A stretch of 64,000 nucleotides of DNA from contig CAJUFQ010000020.1 of the NCBI GenBank assembly GCA_910585625.1, positions 4,279 through 68,278 on the forward strand, in the 5' to 3' direction. The notes beneath the pieces are model-generated. The model was not told where the DNA came from, did no database searches, and saw only the letters and a list, made by a program, of their open reading frames with translations. Below, piece after piece: positions 7,871-16,428 of this stretch. Each line of letters begins with the position of its first letter. Position 1 is the first letter of the stretch. This stretch comes from an uncultured Lachnospiraceae bacterium (GTDB taxonomy: Bacteria; Bacillota; Clostridia; Lachnospirales; Lachnospiraceae). Both the position numbers and the translations under genes were made by a program.

Positions 7871-9039
7871 AGTACGGACTTTGCCAGTCATCCTGGGATG
7901 AAGAAGAATTAGAGGCAATCAATGAGGTGATAAAAAGCGATATGTATACCATGGGCAAGCATGTGGCTGCATATGAGCAGGAGTTTGCTTTGAGATTTGG
8001 CAGCAAATATGCGGTTATGGTTAATTCTGGTTCCAGTGCGAATCTGGTTGCGGTCGCTTCCTTGGTCTATTCTGGAAAGCTTCAGGCAGGGGATGAAGTA
8101 ATCGTCCCAGCGGTTTCTTGGAGTACCACATATTTCCCGTTGGCGCAATTTGGGCTTAAAATGATATTTGTGGATGTTGATGCGGCGACTTTTAACATGG
8201 ATGCAAGCAAAATCCGGGAAGTGCTTACTGATAAAACGAAGCTGATCGTAGCGGTGAATTTGTTAGGAAATGCGAATGAGTTTGATGCGTTAACCAAGAT
8301 TTGCGAGAAGGAAAATATTATCCTGATGGAAGATAACTGTGAGGCGATGGGGGCAGAGTATAAGGGGAAGCAGCTGGGGACGATAGGGAAGTTGGGCACA
8401 TTCTCTACTTTTTTTGCACATCATCTCTGTACGATGGAAGGCGGGATGGTACTTACGGATGACCGGGAATTGTATGAGTACATGCTCTGTATCAGAGCGC
8501 ATGGATGGACAAGGAACCTTCCCAAAGACAGTGTCATCAATGAAGCAAATGCAGACCCGTTTTATGAGAAGTTTAATTTTATCGTTCCCGGATACAATGT
8601 ACGCCCTTTGGACATGGAGGGGGCGATTGGCTGCAGGCAGATAAAAAAATTGGATGGCATTATTAAAAACAGGAGAATAAATGCTGCATATTTGTCAGAA
8701 AAAATAAAGGAACTTTCCGGGCTGAGGCTGCAGGCAGAAATAGGAAAGTCTTCCTGGTATGGGTTTGGGATGATACTGGAAGGAAAGTATGCCGGGAAGC
8801 GGAATCAGGTTGTTTCGGAGTTGGAAAAGGCAGGCATAGAGACCAGGCCGATTCTTGCAGGCAATTTTACAAAGAATAAGGCGGTTAGATTCATGGATTA
8901 CAATATTCCTTATCCTTTAAAGAATTCGGATGTAATACATGAAAGCGGATTCTATATCGGCAATCATCCGCAATTAATCCATGATAAGATAGATTATTTT
9001 GTGGAGCGTATAGGGCAGATTTTGAAAGGAATTGATTAG
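7867..9039 (+). CDS. DegT-family PLP enzyme with His replacing the catalytic Lys: ColD/RfbH-like sugar 3-dehydratase
   Basis: 390 residues from a GTG start overlapping the previous stop; GGAGG lies just upstream. The fold type I PLP enzyme has NSGSSAN and MEDNCEAMG blocks of the DegT/DnrJ/EryC1 family. At the position where transaminases have the PLP-binding Lys (compare SFYPTKN in the gene at 24792), it reads STFFAHHLCTMEGG, so the residue is His185. In the known enzymes ColD and RfbH, His at this site turns a transaminase into a 3-dehydratase that removes the C3 hydroxyl of a 4-keto-6-deoxy sugar. The product would be a 3,6-dideoxy sugar. The GDP-mannose genes next door favour GDP-4-keto-6-deoxymannose as substrate. 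Confidence 0.8.
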   Translation: MKYGLCQSSWDEEELEAINEVIKSDMYTMGKHVAAYEQEFALRFGSKYAVMVNSGSSANLVAVASLVYSGKLQAGDEVIVPAVSWSTTYFPLAQFGLKMIFVDVDAATFNMDASKIREVLTDKTKLIVAVNLLGNANEFDALTKICEKENIILMEDNCEAMGAEYKGKQLGTIGKLGTFSTFFAHHLCTMEGGMVLTDDRELYEYMLCIRAHGWTRNLPKDSVINEANADPFYEKFNFIVPGYNVRPLDMEGAIGCRQIKKLDGIIKNRRINAAYLSEKIKELSGLRLQAEIGKSSWYGFGMILEGKYAGKRNQVVSELEKAGIETRPILAGNFTKNKAVRFMDYNIPYPLKNSDVIHESGFYIGNHPQLIHDKIDYFVERIGQILKGID

Positions 9040-9042
9040 CTG

Positions 9043-9975
9043 ATGGAGAAGCAGTCAAGAATATATGTGGCCGGGCATAGGGGGATGGCGGGTTCCGCTA
9101 TTTTGGGGAAACTGCAGGATGAGGGATATGAAAATATTATTGTCAGGCCCCATTCCGGGTTGGATTTGGAGAATTTGGAAGCCACAATATCTTTTTTTGA
9201 AAGTGAGCAGCCAGAGTACGTTTTTTTCGCGGCAGGCCTGGTCGGAGGCATAGAGTACAAGCGTGAGTATCCTTTGGACATGCTCAATAAAAACCTGAGA
9301 ATGATAATGAATATTTTAGAGGCTTCCTGGCGCTGCCAAGTAAAAGGATTTTTAAATATTGGGAGCATCCTTCTCTATCCTAAGGGCAATTCGGAGGGGT
9401 TTGCCGAAGAGGAAATCGGGAAGACAGACTTGGAAGGCATTGACGCCCCATATACGCTGGCGAAATTGGCAGGAGAAAAACTCTGCGAATATTATAGGAT
9501 GCAGTATGGATTTCCGGCAATTACGGTCATACCGTGCAATTTTTTTGGTGAACATGCACCAATCGGAAGCAAGAAAGCGGGCGTCATCCCAGCCCTTATA
9601 GAAAGGTTTGACGCGGCGAAGGAAAGGAATGACCGGGAAGTCGTTGTATGGGGGTCGGGAAACGCATGCCGAGAGTTTTTATATTCACAGGATTTGGCAG
9701 ATGCGTGCATATATGTGATGAAGAATGCAAAAGAAGAATTTGTATTTAATGTGGGCAGCGGCACGGAAATCTCCATTCATGATGCGGCAATGACGGTGAA
9801 GGACGTTGTCGGATATCAGGGAAACGTGGTTTTTGATTCTGGCAAGCCAGAAGGCAGAATGCATATGCGTTTAAATTCGCAGCGGTTAAATGACCTTGGC
9901 TGGCATGTCAAGACTTCTTTTGAGGTTGCCGTAAAGAACACTTATTTGTGGTGGAAGTCTGGCCGTCAGGTATAA
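9043..9975 (+). CDS. GDP-fucose synthase/GDP-colitose synthase-like SDR
   Basis: 310 residues. RIYVAGHRGMAGSAI is the signature start of the WcaG/Fcl family (GHxGMVGSA), with NIGSILLYPKG, YTLAK and REFLYSQDLADA completing the usual blocks. Fcl epimerises and reduces GDP-4-keto-6-deoxymannose to GDP-L-fucose; its homologue ColC performs the same chemistry on the 3-deoxy intermediate to give GDP-L-colitose. Because it directly follows a His-type ColD-like dehydratase, the ColC role is the more economical reading. This is inference from context, since sequence alone does not separate Fcl from ColC. Confidence 0.75.
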   Translation: MEKQSRIYVAGHRGMAGSAILGKLQDEGYENIIVRPHSGLDLENLEATISFFESEQPEYVFFAAGLVGGIEYKREYPLDMLNKNLRMIMNILEASWRCQVKGFLNIGSILLYPKGNSEGFAEEEIGKTDLEGIDAPYTLAKLAGEKLCEYYRMQYGFPAITVIPCNFFGEHAPIGSKKAGVIPALIERFDAAKERNDREVVVWGSGNACREFLYSQDLADACIYVMKNAKEEFVFNVGSGTEISIHDAAMTVKDVVGYQGNVVFDSGKPEGRMHMRLNSQRLNDLGWHVKTSFEVAVKNTYLWWKSGRQV

Positions 9976-10004
9976 ACGTATCGGCAAGAAAGGGAGGTTA
10001 ATAG

Positions 10005-11330
10005 ATGAACATAATACTATTGTCCGGCGGTTCGGGGAAGCGTTTGTGGCCTCTGTCCAATGATGTCCGCTCCAAGCAGTTTATAAAGTTTTTTCAAGGA
10101 GAAGAAGGAGAGGCTGAGTCGATGCTGCAGCGCGTATATAGGCAGATCCAGAAAGCAGCCCCTGATTCAGAAGTAACCATAGCCACGTCCAAGACGCAGG
10201 CATCTGCAATACGCAATCAGCTGGGAGAACATGTGGGGATAAGCCCTGAGCCTTGCAGGAGAGATACTTTTCCGGCAATCGCTTTGGCAACCTTGTATCT
10301 GCATGACGTGAGAAAAGTCCGGGCAGAGGAAACCGTCATTGTATGTCCAATCGATCCTTACGTGGAAGACAGCTATTTTGAGAATCTGAAGAAAGTTGGG
10401 GAGCAGGCGGCCAGCGGGGAGGCAAGCCTGGTGCTGATGGGGATAGAGCCTACCTATCCCAGTGAGAAGTATGGCTACATCATCCCACAAAGCACAGAGA
10501 ATATTTCCCGCGTCAGGACATTTAAGGAAAAACCGGATGCAGAGACTGCCAAAGAGTATATAGCAGAAGGGGCATTATGGAATGGAGGCGTCTTCGCATA
10601 CAAATTAAAATATGTCCTGGAAAAAGCGCATGAACTGATTGATTTTGAGGATTATGCCGATTTTTATGCAAAGTATGAAGAACTGGATAAAATAAGTTTT
10701 GACTACGCAGTGGCAGAACATGAGCCGAATATCCAGGTTGTTCGTTTTGATGGTGCATGGAAGGATTTGGGTACATGGAATACCCTGACGGAGACGATAG
10801 ACCGGCATGTTGTAGGCGATGCAATGTTGGATGAGACCTGTGAAAATGTCCATGTTATCAACGAGCTTGATGTTCCGGTGCTGTGTATGGGCTTAAAGGA
10901 CATAGTGGTCGCTGTTGGCCCGGACGGGATATTAGTATCAGATAAAATGCAATCCAGCTTTATGAAGCCGTATGTGGACAAATTGCACAGACCGGCCAGG
11001 TATGCAGAAAAGTCTTGGGGAGACTTTCGTATCATTGATATAGAAGAAGATAGCTTAACGATTAAAATAACGCTGAATCCAGGGGAGAAGATGAATTATC
11101 ATAGCCATGAGAGGCGAGATGAAGTGTGGAGTATTATTTCTGGCGAGGGGAAAGTAATTGTGGATGATATGGAACAGGAAGTCAGCGCCGGGGATGTGAT
11201 TACCATGCAGGCGGGATGCCGCCACACGGTTATAGCCAAAACTGTCCTGAAGATATTGGAAGTACAGTTGGGTAAGGAGATTGATGTCCATGATAAACAG
11301 AAATTTGAATGGGAAGAAAAATTCATATAA
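10005..11330 (+). CDS. manC: Mannose-1-phosphate guanylyltransferase with C-terminal cupin (ManC/CpsB type)
   Basis: 441 residues. The N-terminal ~270 residues form a nucleotidyltransferase starting ILLSGGSGKRLWPLS with SKQF, and contain EKPDAETAKEY and WNGGVF; these are blocks of GDP-mannose pyrophosphorylases. The C-terminal ~110 residues have the cupin NYHSHERRDEVWSIISGEG found in bifunctional ManC/phosphomannose isomerase proteins. It makes GDP-mannose from mannose-1-phosphate and GTP, feeding the neighbouring GDP-sugar genes. GGGAGGTTAATAG precedes the ATG. Its end overlaps the separate isomerase gene by about 47 bases. Confidence 0.9.
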   Translation: MNIILLSGGSGKRLWPLSNDVRSKQFIKFFQGEEGEAESMLQRVYRQIQKAAPDSEVTIATSKTQASAIRNQLGEHVGISPEPCRRDTFPAIALATLYLHDVRKVRAEETVIVCPIDPYVEDSYFENLKKVGEQAASGEASLVLMGIEPTYPSEKYGYIIPQSTENISRVRTFKEKPDAETAKEYIAEGALWNGGVFAYKLKYVLEKAHELIDFEDYADFYAKYEELDKISFDYAVAEHEPNIQVVRFDGAWKDLGTWNTLTETIDRHVVGDAMLDETCENVHVINELDVPVLCMGLKDIVVAVGPDGILVSDKMQSSFMKPYVDKLHRPARYAEKSWGDFRIIDIEEDSLTIKITLNPGEKMNYHSHERRDEVWSIISGEGKVIVDDMEQEVSAGDVITMQAGCRHTVIAKTVLKILEVQLGKEIDVHDKQKFEWEEKFI

Positions 11331-12348
11331 AAATCCTCAATTGCCTGTTTTGGAGAAAAAGTCAAAACAGGCAGTTCCATTTTTGCTCAAACCAATCGGG
11401 AAGGATTATCTCTGGGGCGGTAATCGCCTGAATCTGGATTTTTCCAAAGGAATCCGTATGCAGCCGCTGGCCGAAACCTGGGAATGCTCGACTCATCCGG
11501 ATGGCATCAGCATTGTGTCTTCAGGAATACATGCCGGGCGTCCTCTGACGCAAGTTTTAGCAGAAAATCCACACTATATGGGAAGGTTTGCGAATGCAAA
11601 AGGAGAGCTGCCCTATCTGGTGAAGCTTATTGACGCAAAACAAGATCTGTCAGTGCAGGTCCATCCGGGAGATACGTATGCCAGGGAACATGAAAACGGA
11701 TCGTTAGGAAAAACAGAGATGTGGTATGTGCTGGATGCGGCGAAAGACGCCAGGCTGATATATGGGTTCTGCCATGATATGGATAAGAGGAAAGTCAAAG
11801 ACAGTATTTTAGCTGGAACCATTGAAAAATATCTGCAAAAAATCCGAATCCATAAAGATGATGTTTTTTTTATTCCACCGGGACAGGTACATTCTATAGG
11901 CGCAGGCAGCCTGATTGCGGAGATTCAGGAGAATTCAAATATTACATATCGCCTATATGATTATGGCAGGACAGATAAGAGCGGAAATGAGCGGGAACTT
12001 CATATTGATAAAGCCTTGGAAGTGGCGAGCCTGGAATCCAGCCGGCATCCCAGGCAGCCGATTCGCGTACTGAAATTCAGGAGAGGGTATGCGACTGAGT
12101 TTTTGTGCCGCTGTAAGTACTTTCAGGTGGAGCGTATGATAATAAACACAAAGCGGCGAGGCCAGATTGCGCATTTAGAAACGGTGGATAATTTGTTTCA
12201 GGTTCTTTTATGCACGGAAGGGTGCGGGGTATTATTCTGGGATGCAGGAGATATGATAAATTTTTTCTGTGGGGATTGTATTTTTATTCCTGCAAATGCA
12301 GCCGGCGTCAGAATTCATGGGCAGGCGACAATGTTAAAAATCTGTTAG
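11284..12348 (+). CDS. manA: Mannose-6-phosphate isomerase, type I (ManA)
   Basis: About 354 residues. KPIGKDYLWGGNRL, AETWECSTHPDG, LVKLIDAKQDLSVQVHPGD and GKTEMWYVLDA are standard blocks of bacterial type I phosphomannose isomerases, including the zinc-ligand QVHP. The enzyme interconverts fructose-6-phosphate and mannose-6-phosphate, the first step toward GDP-mannose. The start lies inside the end of manC. AAGGAG at 11274-11279 serves ATGs at 11284 or 11290 (a TTG at 11281 is less likely), indicating translational coupling. A separate ManA beside a cupin-bearing ManC may be partly redundant. Confidence 0.88.
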   Translation: MSMINRNLNGKKNSYKNPQLPVLEKKSKQAVPFLLKPIGKDYLWGGNRLNLDFSKGIRMQPLAETWECSTHPDGISIVSSGIHAGRPLTQVLAENPHYMGRFANAKGELPYLVKLIDAKQDLSVQVHPGDTYAREHENGSLGKTEMWYVLDAAKDARLIYGFCHDMDKRKVKDSILAGTIEKYLQKIRIHKDDVFFIPPGQVHSIGAGSLIAEIQENSNITYRLYDYGRTDKSGNERELHIDKALEVASLESSRHPRQPIRVLKFRRGYATEFLCRCKYFQVERMIINTKRRGQIAHLETVDNLFQVLLCTEGCGVLFWDAGDMINFFCGDCIFIPANAAGVRIHGQATMLKIC

Positions 12349-12404
12349 GATTTAAAGATGTTTTTCCGATATAAGAGACGGAGGAGTCAAGTCTTGGTAT
12401 TTTA

Positions 12405-12410
12405 TATAAT
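12405..12410 (+). promoter_or_regulatory. Possible internal sigma-A -10 element
   Basis: A perfect TATAAT sits in the 102-base gap after manA. No convincing -35 element is found 16-18 bases upstream, so this may be only a weak internal promoter for the glycosyltransferase section. Confidence 0.3.
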
Positions 12411-12450
12411 GTATGAGAACCGATAGCGGGAGGCGAGGAGGAATGATGAA

Positions 12451-13650
12451 ATGGAAGGGCTGCCTTTATTCAGTGTGATTGTTCCGGTTTATAATGGAGA
12501 GCGTTACCTGGAACAGTGTGTAGAGAGTATTATAGGACAAACGTACAATAACCTTGAGATTATTTTAGTTGACGACGGTTCGGTGGACTTAAGCGGGGTA
12601 ATCTGTGATGGATATGCCGCAAAAGACAGCAGGGTGGTTGTGGTACATAAAAGCAATGGCGGACTGGTAAGCGCCAGGAAAGCAGGCCTTTTGCAGTCGC
12701 ATGGGGCATATATTGCCTATGTGGATCAGGATGACTGGATTGATTGCAATATGTATATGGATATGTACGAAAAGGGCGCCCGGCATGAAGCTCAGCTGGT
12801 TATTACCGGAAGCGTCCGGGAATTTTCGGATGGCAGAGCCACAGAAGAGATGCCGGCTGTCGAGGAGGGAATTTATAGGGGGGAAGATATCCAGAAAAAG
12901 ATTTGGCCTGTGTTGTGCAATACCTCCGCTTTTTTCATATATGGCTTTTCGCTGACGGTATGGAGGTATTTATATAAACGTGAATTGTTGCTGGAGAATC
13001 AGATGCAGGTGGACGACCGCATATTCCTGGGAGAGGATTATGCTTGCGTTTTCCCTGCATATCTTACATTACAGTCCTTTGCTGTCATTCAGGCAAGATA
13101 TTATCATTATCGCCAGCACGACGCGTCCATGAAGAAAAGGATTAATTTCAGAGAACATGAAACGATTCATCTTTTATTTAAACATTTAATGGCAAGGATT
13201 ACAGAAGCAGGGGTACGGGAAGTAATGGAAAAAAAGGTTGCTTATATCACGTATATGGCGCTTTTTCTCAGTGGCTTTCATGTATTTCTGGAAGGGGAAG
13301 AAATCGGACCCTATCATATAGAAAGAGGCAGCAGGGTTGTACTCTATGGAGGCGGGACTTTGGGACAGGAGATATACTATAAAAATCTGCAGCTGAAATT
13401 CTGCGAGATAGTTTTGTGGGTCGACAGCAACGCAGATGCATACGGCGCGGAAGTGGCCTTTCCGGAGAAGATAGAGGAGGCGTCTTATGACCATATTTTA
13501 TTAGCCATTATCAATCCGGAAGCCAGAAAGAAGGTGACGCAGAACCTACTTGGGTTGGGAGTAAATCCGGAGAAAATTTCGGATATTGACGACAGGCAGC
13601 TGACAGCCGCAAATTTACTGACAATATTTGGCAGAAATGGAAATAGATAG
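12451..13650 (+). CDS. Family 2 glycosyltransferase with C-terminal Rossmann-like domain
   Basis: 399 residues. The start is set by AGGAGG at 12436-12441, nine bases before the ATG; two nearer ATGs are out of frame. Residues 1-230 are a GT-A domain: FSVIVPVYNGERYLEQCVESI, ILVDDGSVDLSG and the metal-binding AYVDQDDWID. Residues ~300-399 form a small dinucleotide-binding-like domain (RVVLYGGGTLGQEIYYKN ... VDSNADAYG) similar to those in three or four other proteins of this cluster. It transfers an unknown sugar in the cytoplasm. The role of the extra domain is unknown. Confidence 0.8.
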   Translation: MEGLPLFSVIVPVYNGERYLEQCVESIIGQTYNNLEIILVDDGSVDLSGVICDGYAAKDSRVVVVHKSNGGLVSARKAGLLQSHGAYIAYVDQDDWIDCNMYMDMYEKGARHEAQLVITGSVREFSDGRATEEMPAVEEGIYRGEDIQKKIWPVLCNTSAFFIYGFSLTVWRYLYKRELLLENQMQVDDRIFLGEDYACVFPAYLTLQSFAVIQARYYHYRQHDASMKKRINFREHETIHLLFKHLMARITEAGVREVMEKKVAYITYMALFLSGFHVFLEGEEIGPYHIERGSRVVLYGGGTLGQEIYYKNLQLKFCEIVLWVDSNADAYGAEVAFPEKIEEASYDHILLAIINPEARKKVTQNLLGLGVNPEKISDIDDRQLTAANLLTIFGRNGNR

Positions 13651-13679
13651 AGAGAGTAGCCGCAGAGAGGCGCTTTGTA

Positions 13680-13708
13680 TTGAATTCCGCAGGGGAAAAT
13701 GATAATAT
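13680..13708 (+). promoter_or_regulatory. Possible sigma-A promoter inside the glycosyltransferase run
   Basis: TTGAAT (13680-13685) and TAATAT (13703-13708) are separated by 17 bases in the 141-base gap before the gene at 13792. The overlapping TATAAT at 13706 would have a 20-base spacer. It may reinforce expression of the downstream half of the operon. Confidence 0.4.
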
Positions 13709-13791
13709 AATATACAGTGTGAGCTGGGGGTTGTATGATTTTTGAGTGGAATCATTCATAATTTACATAACGAATAGAGGGAGCGTGCCTT

Positions 13792-15189
13792 ATGCAGTTT
13801 GCGATTTTTGGGACAGGAAGGGTTTTTTACCGATACTGGCCCCATCTGGACAGGGAGCAGGTAGTGTGTCTTATTGATAACGATACCAATAAGATAGGGG
13901 GGGCTATTGATGGCGTTGAAATTATCTCTCCAGACGAATTGAAACGTTTTCGTTATGATGGGGTATTGATATTAAGCGTGCAATATCCCCAGATGAAAAA
14001 GCAGCTGATGGAATTGGGGATACCTGAGGACGTCATTTATCATCATGGAGAAATTGGTAATTTACTGAGAAGGGATATCAGGATATATAAAAGCGGGCAG
14101 GAGTATTCCCTGGAGCAATGGCTTGATGGGAATCAAAAAAAGAGGAGAATTTTTCTGTTGTCCCATGAGATGACTTATACCGGGGCGCCAATCGCCCTCT
14201 TGAACATGGCGAAAGTGCTGAGGGACATGGGGTGTGCCGTAGTCTATGCGGGTATGATCGGAGGGGCGTTGGTTCATGAACTTACGGAGAGTGGGCTGGA
14301 GTATATTGACGACTGGGGGTTTGTGTGCCCGCGGCAGCAGAAGGAGGCTCTCAGGAAATTCGGCATGGCTGTCATATGTACGTATGGGCTGAAAATGTGC
14401 GTAAGGGAGTATAGCGATTTACAGATTCCGATTTTATGGTGGCTTCATGAGGCGGAGAATCATTACAAAAATGGGGCGGGGCTTTCTGGGCTTGGCAAGA
14501 ATGTGCATGTATACTGTGGGGGTGAACGGGCCAGGCGTATTTTTGAGTCTTATCATAAGGGGCTGGCCGCACAGGTGCTGCAGTATTGCGTCCCACGGGA
14601 AGAGGAGGCAGCTTCCTTAGGGTTGGGACATCTGTCAGAGAAGATACGTATAGCCTTGGTGGGGATGATCTGCAAAAGAAAGGCGCAGGGCGTCTTATTG
14701 AGGGCTGTTTCTGCGTTGCCCGCGGAATATCAGGAACAGATTGAAGTTTTGATTGTCGGCTCTGTCCTTAAGATGGAGCAGAGTTATTGGGATGAGCAGC
14801 AGCTGCTGCTCAGGAGGTTAAAGAATATAAAGGTTATGGGGGAGATGCCTCAAAAGGAACTCGCGCGTATTTATCAGGGGATGGATGTGTTGGTCTGTCC
14901 CTCGAAGGACGACCCGATGCCAATCGTTGTTACACAGGCAATGATGTATGGGAAGGCCTGCATTATCTCCGAAAACGTAGGACAAGCCGAATTTATCAGA
15001 CAGGGAGAAAATGGGTTTGTATTTCAAGATGAGATACAGCTTACGGAATTGTTGAAATGGCTTGTGGATAATAGAGAAAAGCTGTCAGATATGGGAGGAC
15101 ATGCAAGGGAGATTTACGAACAGAATTTCAGTGAACGTGCAATGGAAGAAAAACTTCGGCTTTTTATGAAAGAAAACGTGTGGATCTAA
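13792..15189 (+). CDS. Glycosyltransferase family 4-like protein with N-terminal Rossmann-like domain
   Basis: 465 residues. Residues 1-95 (FAIFGTGRVFYRYWPHL ... CLIDNDTNKIGG) are a dinucleotide-binding-like domain. From about residue 118 the protein is a GT-B transferase: RIFLLSHEMTYTGAPIALLNMA opens the N-lobe and VLVCPSKDDPMPIVVTQAMMYGKA is the nucleotide-sugar-binding block of the GT1/GT4 superfamily. It is probably a retaining transferase acting on a nucleotide sugar in the cytoplasm. A run of seven G lies at 13897-13903 in the N-terminal domain. Confidence 0.78.
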   Translation: MQFAIFGTGRVFYRYWPHLDREQVVCLIDNDTNKIGGAIDGVEIISPDELKRFRYDGVLILSVQYPQMKKQLMELGIPEDVIYHHGEIGNLLRRDIRIYKSGQEYSLEQWLDGNQKKRRIFLLSHEMTYTGAPIALLNMAKVLRDMGCAVVYAGMIGGALVHELTESGLEYIDDWGFVCPRQQKEALRKFGMAVICTYGLKMCVREYSDLQIPILWWLHEAENHYKNGAGLSGLGKNVHVYCGGERARRIFESYHKGLAAQVLQYCVPREEEAASLGLGHLSEKIRIALVGMICKRKAQGVLLRAVSALPAEYQEQIEVLIVGSVLKMEQSYWDEQQLLLRRLKNIKVMGEMPQKELARIYQGMDVLVCPSKDDPMPIVVTQAMMYGKACIISENVGQAEFIRQGENGFVFQDEIQLTELLKWLVDNREKLSDMGGHAREIYEQNFSERAMEEKLRLFMKENVWI

Positions 15190-15199
15190 GGAGAGTACA

Positions 15200-16399
15200 A
15201 TGACAGACACATCAATGATTGTCACTTTATATCAGGGAGACCGGTATCTGCCATATTTGCTGCAGATTGCAGAAGAAAATTTCCGAAATATGAAACTTCG
15301 GCTGGGGCTGGACTGTGAGCTTATCCTGGTGAACGACGACCCAAGGAAAATATTGCCAATCAAGGGGGGGGAGAAGAGCTGGGGGGAAATTATTGTACGC
15401 AACTTGGAAGAGAACCGGGGCATACATGGCGCAAGGCAATCAGGAGTGAAGCTGGCAAAAGGCCGGTATCTTGTCTTCTTGGATCAGGATGATAAAATAT
15501 CCGGAAGCTATCTGGCGAGCCAGAGGGAGAAGATTGGGGACAACGATGCAGTGGTATGTAACGGATATCTGACAAAATATTGCATGGATGTAAAGTGGTG
15601 CATATATGCGTCTCCTGAGGCACAGGAGCAGGTGTCAGATTTGGATAAGTACCTCTCACAGGGAAACCAGATTATTTCGCCAGGGCAAGTTCTGCTAAAG
15701 CGGGAGGCAATTCCTGAGATATGGATGGGCAGTACCATGAAAAGAAACGGGGCAGACGACTATTTGCTGTGGGTTTTGATGTTGGTTTCCGGGAAATTAT
15801 TTTCGGTTAACGCAGAATGCATCTATGTACATGTCGGGCATGGAGGGAACATATCGAACCAAACAGCGGCTATGGATGTTTCCATTAAAGAGGCAATCGG
15901 CATCATACGGGAGTCAGCCGGGGGTTTGGATATTCAGGAAGAACAGTTGGATAAAATGGAGCAGTGGCGGAAGGAAAAATGGGAAAGGGAGAAATCTGCC
16001 AAGACAACGCATATTTTTGAGATATTTGGCCGTTGGACATATCTGGGGGAACAAGGGATATCGATGGCAGATTTTTTTCAGAGCCAGGGAGCCGGGCGTC
16101 TTGCGATATATGGGTTAGGCTATATCGGCGGCAGGCTGTTTGATGAGTTGAGGGATACGGGTGTTGAGGTGGTATGCGGGATTGACCGGCAGGCGGATCG
16201 GGTAGCTGTCGAGAATCTTCCGGTTGTAGCGTTGGATGACGAGAAAACCGAGGAGTTTGTGCAGCGGACAGACGCCATTGTAGTGACTGCCATATATGAT
16301 GTTCCTCAAATTAAGAAGATGATAGAGGCAAGGTTTCAGGACATCAGGATTTTTTCATTTGAGGAAATTATTCAGGAGCTTCTTGCAAGTTCAGGGTAG
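15200..16399 (+). CDS. Family 2 glycosyltransferase with C-terminal Rossmann-like domain
   Basis: 399 residues, starting ten bases after the previous stop with GGAGAG upstream. Residues 1-230 are a GT-A domain with LILVNDDPRK and VFLDQDDKISG as the nucleotide- and metal-binding acidic blocks. Residues ~295-399 (RLAIYGLGYIGGRLFDEL ... GIDRQADR) form the same sort of dinucleotide-binding-like domain as in the gene at 12451. An eight-G run at 15364-15371 codes for KGGE. The acceptor and sugar are unknown. Confidence 0.77.
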   Translation: MTDTSMIVTLYQGDRYLPYLLQIAEENFRNMKLRLGLDCELILVNDDPRKILPIKGGEKSWGEIIVRNLEENRGIHGARQSGVKLAKGRYLVFLDQDDKISGSYLASQREKIGDNDAVVCNGYLTKYCMDVKWCIYASPEAQEQVSDLDKYLSQGNQIISPGQVLLKREAIPEIWMGSTMKRNGADDYLLWVLMLVSGKLFSVNAECIYVHVGHGGNISNQTAAMDVSIKEAIGIIRESAGGLDIQEEQLDKMEQWRKEKWEREKSAKTTHIFEIFGRWTYLGEQGISMADFFQSQGAGRLAIYGLGYIGGRLFDELRDTGVEVVCGIDRQADRVAVENLPVVALDDEKTEEFVQRTDAIVVTAIYDVPQIKKMIEARFQDIRIFSFEEIIQELLASSG

Positions 16400-16428
16400 T
16401 TTTTCATGTGCGTGAAAGGAGAGGAAAT

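Noticed and set aside
9043..9975. Confident naming as GDP-L-fucose synthase
   Set aside because: The neighbouring ColD-like dehydratase makes a ColC role equally or more likely, so no gene symbol is given.
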